The notes under the pieces were generated by a model. That model did no database searches, was not told where the DNA came from, and was given only the letters and a program-made list of their open reading frames with translations. Positions 58,420 to 64,000 of a stretch of DNA of 64,000 bases are shown one piece after another. Within the stretch, counting starts at the first letter, position 1. Every line of letters starts with the position of its first letter. The translations under genes were made by a program, and so were the position numbers. This stretch comes from Xenorhabdus bovienii (GTDB lineage: Bacteria > Pseudomonadota > Gammaproteobacteria > Enterobacterales > Enterobacteriaceae). Location: the NCBI RefSeq assembly GCF_024721015.1, contig NZ_JANAIF010000002.1:62001-126000 (forward strand), given 5' to 3'.

Positions 58420-58500
58420 AAAAAAAAGGCCTGCATAGACAGGCCAAAGGATACGGTGAAGCATAAAACCCTAGTGTGACTTAGCGGTGATAAGTCACAT
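58420..58500 (-). ncRNA. Candidate small RNA between queH and exsA
   Basis: On the minus strand a perfect stem TGTGACTTA / TAAGTCACA (58476-58500) is followed by about 30 bases and then a terminator: CAGGCC/GGCCTG stem (58429-58446) with nine U (58420-58428). TATAGT (58504-58509 on the minus strand) could be a -10 element just upstream, with TTGGAC 19 bases further, a long spacing. The transcript would be about 80 bases. It could instead be the 3' end of the exsA mRNA. Nothing else is seen between 58318 and 58737. Confidence 0.4.
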
Positions 58501-58737
58501 CGACTATATGTGAGATAAGATACTGCCGTCCAATGGATTGCACAGATCGATCAAAGGAAATTGATCGATAAAAACGATCATTTTTGATCTATCAAATAGG
58601 AAAACGCTGATTTTTCCAGTTGGGTAAGGGGCTTACGGCTTTTCAGTTTGATCTAAAATATCTTTACATAAACCTGGAAAGCCTTGATTAATAATAATTA
58701 TTGTTACTCAACAAACGATAAATAGTTATGTGAATGA

Positions 58738-59553
58738 CTAATCTTTGCCATATCTGGCGCGATTGGGGGTACAACCAAAACGCCGACGATAACTTTGGGT
58801 AAAATAGGACTGGCTGGAAAAACCAGATTCCAATGAGATATCGGCGATGCTCATTTCGCTGTTCAGTAACAATTGATGCGCATAAAGAATACGCTGTTCA
58901 CTGATCCAGGCGCGGGGAGATGTACCATAGACGCTGTTAAAAAGCTCCTTGAATGAAGTTAATCCCATACCGAACTCACGGGCAAAGTCATTGAGCCGCC
59001 ATTCCTTGAGATAATGTGCGTCCATGAATGTTTGCAGGCGCTCTACCTGACGGTTACTCAACTGTCGCAATACCGACATCAGTAATGCGCCCTGTTTGCT
59101 AAGAGAAAGCAGTAATAGCAGCTCTTCAACCCTGAGCTGAATCAGTGCAGGAGGGTAATCATGAGCCAGCAGATTGGCCAGTCCACGGATACTTTCCGTC
59201 AATAAGGGGAACTGATTGAAGGGAATCAGCCTGCGAGCTGGAAAATCATGTCGTTCAATTTTACTCAGTAACGACCCGAAACGTTTTAAAAAACTGCGCA
59301 GGAACTCCATTTGTAAGGGTAGCCATAATACCTGACAGTTTTCTGTATTGGTTTTGGCTACGTAGCTCCCCGGATGGGTAAAAAGGATCTCATTCGATGT
59401 GATATGGTAAGTATTGGTGCAATCTTTCCATATCATTTCACCATCGAGTAAAACATACAGCCCTCTTTGTTTATGTTCGAGGGTATTGAAATCCGGTATG
59501 GTCAATAGGTGAGTACAAATACTCTTCTGGTTTAAGCCTGTCGTCCTTTTCAT
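58738..59553 (-). CDS. exsA: AraC-family activator, ExsA/LcrF type (type III secretion)
   Basis: The 271-residue protein closely follows ExsA of Pseudomonas and LcrF of Yersinia: RGLYVLLDGEM early, VLWLPLQMEFLRSFLKRFGS, then the linker ALLMSVLRQLSNRQVERLQ and the two-HTH domain with LNDFAREFGMGLTSFKELF, RAWISEQRILYAHQLLLNS and ESGFSSQSYFTQSYRRRFG. ExsA-type regulators switch on type III secretion operons. No type III secretion gene, and no exsC/exsD/exsE partner, is visible in this window, so the copy is isolated here. It may control remote genes or be left over from a lost cluster. Confidence 0.88.
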   Translation of the reverse strand: MKRTTGLNQKSICTHLLTIPDFNTLEHKQRGLYVLLDGEMIWKDCTNTYHITSNEILFTHPGSYVAKTNTENCQVLWLPLQMEFLRSFLKRFGSLLSKIERHDFPARRLIPFNQFPLLTESIRGLANLLAHDYPPALIQLRVEELLLLLSLSKQGALLMSVLRQLSNRQVERLQTFMDAHYLKEWRLNDFAREFGMGLTSFKELFNSVYGTSPRAWISEQRILYAHQLLLNSEMSIADISLESGFSSQSYFTQSYRRRFGCTPNRARYGKD

Positions 59554-60812
59554 GTAATACTCCTAATCTTCCGTATCATGAGTAATCATTTTTTGTGATG
59601 AGTGCATGGTGTATTTATTTTATTAATTAATAGATGTTGGAAAAGCCTTTCATTTGGCACTCGAATTATACTGATAGCATCGAGTGCGGGGTGAAACAGT
59701 ATTGATAGATATCGAAATAGCATGCGTAACATCAATTAAATCACTTTTTGTATTATATCTCTAAATTAATATTTGTGTTAGGTTTCAGTGTTAAAATTTA
59801 TGCTTTAAATTTATTTTTATGTTTTTTAAAGATATTAAAGCAAGTTTATTTATGACTTGTTTGTTTTTTATCTCATGGTCTTTAATACTCTTATAATTCA
59901 CTTGGTGGAGAGCTGTTCATTACTTTAATTTAGGTAATTTTATACTTTTAATCCTATTTAACCACATTAAATGACAATTTTTATCATTAAAAATCTCTCA
60001 GTTAATATTTGTAATTATTTGATTTTAAAAATTAATTATAATTTATTTGATTTATTGGGCAGGTCAATCGGCTCGTATAATGAGTAAATAGAGTAAGCGG
60101 GTGATCAGATAGATGACTTTTAAATTTAGCCAGCCAATTTCACGGTGGTATTGAAAAGAAAGTTAACAAAATTGAGCATACGGATTTTTAATATATAAGC
60201 GAACGTGATTTGATTTTTATGTGCCGATTATTTTCATAAGTTAACATTAAAACACTGTTTCGTCATTTTTTTAAAATAACTCGTGTTTTTTGTCCTCCTT
60301 TATCTCTTAAAAAATCTCTCAGGACGAAAGGAAATTATTTATATCAGATTGTTATTCTTAACTTTTCTGGGGAGATCAAAAGTATAATTCCAGGGTTTGA
60401 GTCGTTATATTTAATTTAGATTGCCATGATGTTAATGATATCAGTCAACTGATATGAAATGTTTTCCATAAACCAGACATGATATTAAATTATTAATATT
60501 TTGTTTATATTGTTGCAATATTATTAATTTACCTATTTTTTATTCAAAATAATAAGTTAAATCGATAGAGATGGATTTTTTATTCTGGAAATATGGGATA
60601 ATTAAACGAGAATTCAGAGTGTTAAACTCAAGTAGTAACGTTATCCGTGTAATAGCGCTATAAATGCCTCGGTTATAGCTAGGTAGATTGTTTTTTATAC
60701 TGGTATAATGCTAGGATGAATTTTCACAGCCTTTCCTCGTTACCTGCTAAGGCGTATGCATAGATATATTTGCTGATGAAAGATAAGAAAAAACTACAAG
60801 AACGAGAAAGAT
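59554..60812. other. Long A+T-rich intergenic region with palindrome and promoter
   Basis: About 1.26 kb without a supportable gene. It contains a perfect 18-base palindrome ATATCAGTCAACTGATAT (60438-60455), which could be an operator, and an extended -10 promoter TGGTATAAT (60701-60709) about 100 bases before the bactofilin gene. Its size and lack of coding suggest decayed sequence, perhaps from genes once next to exsA. Confidence 0.5.
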
Positions 60813-61478
60813 ATGGAAAAGTATCGTTTTTCAGATAACGCTTTTTTATACAGTGTATGGCTCCTTTGGGGTGTTGCCTTAGGGCTATATTTGTATGGCG
60901 CTCATCTCGGTTGTGCCATAACAGCAATTATATCTTTTCTAGCCTTGGTACTTTACTTTACAAATATGAAATTGAGAATAAATGCTATGTTTGGAAAAAA
61001 AACTGAGGCACCTGTTGCCAGTCCTGTTACGCCAATCATTTCTACACAGCCTGAAGAGAAAAAAAACCTCAGTGTTGAAACGCGTTCCAATACGATTATT
61101 GCGAAAAATTCGGTATTTAAAGGCGATATTGAGATGGAAGGCGATATTCAGGTCTGGGGAAAAATCGTTGGTAATATTCGCGTAAAAGGCGGTGCTATTC
61201 GTGTCATGCATGCCGGAAAAGTTGAAGGTGAGCTTAATGCGCCAGAAATTATTATTGATGGCCATGTTGACGGTACGTGCTGTGCGGAAACGCTGGATAT
61301 CCTGGAGCACGGCGAACTACGTGGTATCAGCCGCTGTGGAAGTATGTCAATCCGGCGTGGCGGTTTATTTGTTGGTCAGTCTGAACAGGTCGAAAACAAG
61401 AAAAAACCAGATATTGAGCGAGTTGTTTCCATCAAGGAAAATCAGGCAGATAAAGCGAAAGCCAAAAATAGTGCTTAA
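60813..61478 (+). CDS. Membrane-anchored bactofilin (CcmA-like)
   Basis: The 221-residue protein has two membrane segments (residues about 10-28 and 31-48) and a bactofilin (DUF583) domain (about 90-190) made of short beta-helix rungs: NTIIAKNSVFKGDIEMEGDI, VWGKIVGNIRV, AGKVEGELNAPEIIIDGHVD and GTCCAETLDILEHGELRG. Bactofilins polymerise and shape cells; the Proteus CcmA protein has this membrane-anchored form. The C-terminus is Lys-rich. It is a single gene with its own promoter and terminator. Confidence 0.88.
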   Translation: MEKYRFSDNAFLYSVWLLWGVALGLYLYGAHLGCAITAIISFLALVLYFTNMKLRINAMFGKKTEAPVASPVTPIISTQPEEKKNLSVETRSNTIIAKNSVFKGDIEMEGDIQVWGKIVGNIRVKGGAIRVMHAGKVEGELNAPEIIIDGHVDGTCCAETLDILEHGELRGISRCGSMSIRRGGLFVGQSEQVENKKKPDIERVVSIKENQADKAKAKNSA

Positions 61479-61504
61479 TATTGGATAATAAAAATCCATG
61501 CCAT

Positions 61505-61548
61505 AACCGCCGGAAAATGTGTATGATTTTTCGGCGGTTTTTATTTTG
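61505..61548 (+). terminator. Rho-independent terminator after the bactofilin gene
   Basis: AACCGCCG (61505-61512) pairs with CGGCGGTT (61532-61539); the inner GAAAA/TTTTT extends the stem, and TTTTTATTTT follows. Confidence 0.85.
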
Positions 61549-61589
61549 ACGGCTGAATGATTTTTATCCTGAATCTTTAAGGAGGCGTT

Positions 61590-62132
61590 ATGATTATCAC
61601 ACTGGAAACAGAAAGATTGCTACTCCGTGGCTGGAAAGAAGAAGATCGTGAGCCTTTCTTTCGCTTAAATAGCAATCCTGAAGTGATGGAGTTTTTTTTA
61701 AAAAGACCGAATAAAGAACAAAATAATACTTTTGTTGATAATTTGATCCGTAAGTTTGAAACGCAAGGTGGCTGGGGGTTGTGGGCTGTTGAGCGAAAAC
61801 AGGATGGTGCGTTCATCGGCATGATTGGGCTGAATATTCCCAGTGATGAGTTACCCTGTTATCCCTGTGTCGAAATTGGCTGGCAGCTTGATAAACCCTT
61901 TTGGGGCAAAGGCTATACGTGTGAAGCGGCTCGTAGGATTTTTGATTTCGCGTTTACAGAAGTGGGATTGGATGAAGTTGTAGCACTTACTTCCGTACTT
62001 AATTACCGCTCAGAAAGCGTGATGAAAAAACTGGGCATGATCAGAGACGAAAAAACATTTCTACATCCTTTAGTGCCGGAAGGTCATCGATTGAGAGAGC
62101 ATGTTCTATATCGGATTCGGCGTTCAAGTTGA
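61590..62132 (+). CDS. GNAT-family N-acetyltransferase (RimJ/RimL-like)
   Basis: The 180-residue protein starts MIITLETERLLLRGWKEEDR, the usual opening of RimJ/RimL-type acetyltransferases, and has GMIGLNIP, VEIGWQLDKPFWGKGYTCEA and VLNYRSESVMKKLGMIRDE, the acetyl-CoA-binding region. The substrate is unknown. An aaggagg site lies eight bases before the ATG. It is the last chromosomal gene before the prophage genes. Confidence 0.88.
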   Translation: MIITLETERLLLRGWKEEDREPFFRLNSNPEVMEFFLKRPNKEQNNTFVDNLIRKFETQGGWGLWAVERKQDGAFIGMIGLNIPSDELPCYPCVEIGWQLDKPFWGKGYTCEAARRIFDFAFTEVGLDEVVALTSVLNYRSESVMKKLGMIRDEKTFLHPLVPEGHRLREHVLYRIRRSS

Positions 62133-62152
62133 TGGCATCATGGGGTAAACAT

Positions 62153-62189
62153 CATCAAGGTTATCCTGCCTGTCGGGATAGCCTTGATG
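62153..62189. terminator. Hairpin between the GNAT gene and the prophage repressor
   Basis: CATCAAGGTTATCC (62153-62166) and GGATAGCCTTGATG (62176-62189) form a 14-bp stem with one mismatch. It lies between convergent genes and probably ends both transcripts, although the T-run is weak. It also marks the chromosome-prophage border. Confidence 0.55.
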
Positions 62190-62213
62190 AAAACCATTTT
62201 GTCGCCCAGATCG

Positions 62214-62831
62214 CTATTGTCTGGATATCACCAGAGCCACGCGACCGATGAATTGAATATCGCTGACTGAACAGTCAAAAGTGACGTCATCATCGCTGAC
62301 ACGGATTTTACTGACAGGAATTTTGGCAATCCTCTTGATACTGTGCATACCTTCGATATCCACCAGCCATAAGCCATCCTGAATATTGTTTCCCTGAGCA
62401 TCAAGCAGATACCATGTCACGCCATCATCAACAACCAACGGGTTGTTAAGTTCTTTAGAAATCAATTCGCTGTCCAAGATCACAGGATTGGCCTCGTTCA
62501 GTTTACCTCCCGATAACTTTATACGAGGAATTGATGGCGCAATGATATCTTCCAGCCGTTCTGTTTTGCCACTCTCTCCATCCGGAAACATCTCTCCCTG
62601 ACCTGTGCTTAACCACAGCAGTGAAGCGCCAGTTTCGAGATTACACTGGATGATCCAATCCGCTGGAAAGCTATCACGAAGATAGCGGTTTGCCATTGTG
62701 CTTTTGGAAACGCCCAAATGGTCACTCAGGGCTTGGCGTGACTTAAATCCATACGCGCGGACAAGACGCTCAATAGCGGGTCTTCCCCCACTATCAGCCC
62801 CCATTTTTATCTCAATATTGGTGTTTTTCAT
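62214..62831 (-). CDS. Phage CI-type repressor, P2/186 family
   Basis: The 205-residue protein has an N-terminal helix-turn-helix (residues about 15-60: AIERLVRAYGFKSRQALSDH, LGVSKSTMANRYLRDSFPAD, then ETGASLLWLSTGQGE) of the phage CI HTH type, and a C-terminal S24-like oligomerisation domain with VDDGVTWYLLDAQG, LWLVDIEGMHSIKRI and VSDIQFIGRVALVI. No catalytic Ser-Lys pair for self-cleavage is obvious. It is divergent from the replication genes, as in P2-like and 186-like phages. Confidence 0.85.
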   Translation of the reverse strand: MKNTNIEIKMGADSGGRPAIERLVRAYGFKSRQALSDHLGVSKSTMANRYLRDSFPADWIIQCNLETGASLLWLSTGQGEMFPDGESGKTERLEDIIAPSIPRIKLSGGKLNEANPVILDSELISKELNNPLVVDDGVTWYLLDAQGNNIQDGLWLVDIEGMHSIKRIAKIPVSKIRVSDDDVTFDCSVSDIQFIGRVALVISRQ

Positions 62832-62864
62832 TGACAGTACAGATAATGGGTATTAGTATCCCAT
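62831..62864 (+). promoter_or_regulatory. Early promoter with overlapping operator
   Basis: TTGACA (62831-62836), 17 bases, then TAGTAT (62854-62859) form a rightward promoter. ATGGG-N9-CCCAT (62846-62864) is an inverted repeat lying over the -10 element and is the likely repressor site. The remaining bases to 63040 show no other clear signal. Confidence 0.55.
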
Positions 62865-63040
62865 AAAAGTTCTTGAATTGAGATCTTTCATGAGCCCGGA
62901 TTGGTTAAGCTGAAAACCATTGAGAGATATTGCATCATGAACGTCCAGATTTCAATCTTTATACTTGATATCGACAGCGATTTGGGGATGGTTTGAGGGA
63001 TTCTGGGAAGAGTGCTGGGGGTAAAACGGTGAGGGAAAAA

Positions 63041-63379
63041 ATGGCGAATACGGAAAAAGAAAAATTTGCCCAGATTAACCTCGGCCAACGGCTAGAAGGG
63101 TTGAACCATTTGTCGCGGATCAGGGCAATATACTGGGGTGACGATGAAAAAGAGTTAAACCGGTTTTTTGCTGATATGCGCGACAAAAAGGACAGTTATT
63201 ACGAAGAGAACAAGCGGGCATTATCCGCCATTTTTTATTTGGCAAATATTCCGCGTGTACGCCACGAGAGTGAGCTTGAACATTTTACCCAAGAGGAAAA
63301 ACAGGCTCTGATCAAAGCAATGAATCATATTAAAGTCGTTGTCAGTCAGTTTCCGAAGTACTTGAAGTTATCTAAGTAA
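63041..63379 (+). CDS. Phage protein of DUF5347 type
   Basis: ATG 63041 has gtgaggga just upstream. The 112-residue protein is helical, charged and soluble: LGQRLEGLNHLSRIRAIYWG, DDEKELNRFFADMRDKKD and EEKQALIKAMNHIKVVVSQF. It matches my recollection of DUF5347 proteins, seen in Photorhabdus/Xenorhabdus P2-like prophages just after the repressor. Function unknown; position would suit a cII- or cox-like regulator, but no DNA-binding motif is visible. Confidence 0.65.
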   Translation: MANTEKEKFAQINLGQRLEGLNHLSRIRAIYWGDDEKELNRFFADMRDKKDSYYEENKRALSAIFYLANIPRVRHESELEHFTQEEKQALIKAMNHIKVVVSQFPKYLKLSK

Positions 63380-63457
63380 TCACATTTTTTGAACACATTT
63401 TTGTACAAATGGCATGAGTACGTCAGGCACTCGCACATCCTTAATATGGTGGAATTG

Positions 63458-64000
63458 ATGAATAGTGGTTTTATCACTACTGAACATAACGGTGATTATC
63501 CTATTGCCAAAGGCAGACAGTCTGGCCTGTTTCAGCCAGGCATACCGCAGGGTGTGTCAATGGCTGAACGTTTATTATGGGAAGTCAACGCGGAAGATCA
63601 CCAATGGCGCCACCAGTATATCGGGCAGATGCCGGATTTTCTGGCAAAGTATTTCAGCCGCCGTTATGTTGGCATCTTTAACCATTCAGGCCGCCGCGAT
63701 GCGAACGCCTTTCTGAGAAGAACGGTTGGACAAAATGTCTTGCCACGGTTGCAGTTGGTTAAGGCAAGATATTCATTCACCCATCATATATCAGGCATAA
63801 CACCTTTTCCTTTTATTGGGCAATTGGAAAAGGTGGTGACATGCGATCGCAAACAGCTTTTGAAGCTCGCTCATGAAATATCTGTTTTTATTGCGGGCAA
63901 CTATGAGCATTATTCCTTGCAGTCTTCTCCACAATATCAAGCTGCGCCGGTTGACAGTGAAAGTGAGTTGTTCCCCCGTGTCGCTAAGTTATACCAATTA
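63458..64000 (+). CDS. P2 gpA-type replication endonuclease, N-terminal part
   Basis: The frame starting at ATG 63458 (ggtgga upstream; ATG 63446 also possible) stays open to the window end, giving 181 codons. The segment HQYIGQMPDFLAKYFSRRYV, then LRRTVGQNVLPRLQLVKARY and LKLAHEISVFIAGNY follows the N-terminal part of P2 gpA, which nicks the phage origin for rolling-circle replication. The catalytic tyrosine and HUH motifs would lie beyond the window. It supports a P2-family prophage extending to the right. Confidence 0.75.
   Translation, partial: MNSGFITTEHNGDYPIAKGRQSGLFQPGIPQGVSMAERLLWEVNAEDHQWRHQYIGQMPDFLAKYFSRRYVGIFNHSGRRDANAFLRRTVGQNVLPRLQLVKARYSFTHHISGITPFPFIGQLEKVVTCDRKQLLKLAHEISVFIAGNYEHYSLQSSPQYQAAPVDSESELFPRVAKLYQL

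Noticed and set aside
63465..63716. 83-codon plus-strand frame at the prophage end
   Set aside because: It lies in a different frame inside the gpA-type gene, whose frame is open to the window end and has phage replication similarity.
1..64000. CRISPR arrays, rRNA, tRNA or intact insertion sequences
   Set aside because: No regularly spaced repeats, transposase genes, terminal inverted repeats or recognisable RNA genes were seen.

Overview
The window looks like chromosome of an entomopathogenic member of the Morganellaceae (Photorhabdus or Xenorhabdus). The reasons are a Photorhabdus virulence cassette (PVC/Afp-type) injection system, a TccC insecticidal-toxin fragment, an Rhs/VgrG toxin island, a complete enterobacterial-type anaerobic cobalamin operon and the start of a P2-family prophage. 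The genus is an inference; no rRNA or housekeeping marker is present.

Region 1 (1-18.6 kb) is the distal part of an extracellular contractile injection system. It runs from the end of a sheath gene through inner tube, DUF5908 protein, tube/baseplate adaptor, VgrG-like spike, gp25-like wedge, spike tip, two large baseplate proteins, tail fibre, tape-measure protein, AAA+ ATPase and DUF4255 cap, in the order pvc4 to pvc16. Many junctions are ATGA overlaps. An A+T-rich cargo block follows: a stand-alone LysR-type DNA-binding domain, an unknown protein with a glycine-zipper segment, and a polyproline-linked arginine ADP-ribosyltransferase of SpvB/Photox type. A perfect 15-bp terminator hairpin closes it.

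Region 2 (18.8-33.4 kb) is accessory. A FAD-dependent oxidase is followed by a type VI secretion-related island: orphan TssF, VgrG, DUF2169 protein, PAAR-like DUF4150 protein, a 1.6-kilo-residue Rhs protein with a deaminase-like C-terminal toxin, and a probable immunity gene. Then come a truncated tccC gene fused at a deletion junction to a frameshifted csaA-like gene, and a small zinc-ribbon gene.

Region 3 (33.9-54.8 kb) is the cobalamin locus. On the minus strand are cobA, cobD and pduX. Divergently, on the plus strand, are cbiABCDETFGHJKLMNQOP, cobU, cobS, cobC and cobT. The shared intergenic region carries two FNR-like boxes, one perfect, each placed for class II activation of one operon. 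I see no B12 riboswitch. No adenosyltransferase gene is present here.

Region 4 (54.8-64 kb) is mixed: an AMP-forming acyl-CoA ligase divergent from a short-chain dehydrogenase, queH, a possible small RNA, an orphan ExsA-type activator of type III secretion, a bactofilin, a GNAT acetyltransferase, and the immunity/replication end of a P2-like prophage (CI repressor, DUF5347 protein, gpA-type replication endonuclease cut by the window end) with no integrase on this side.
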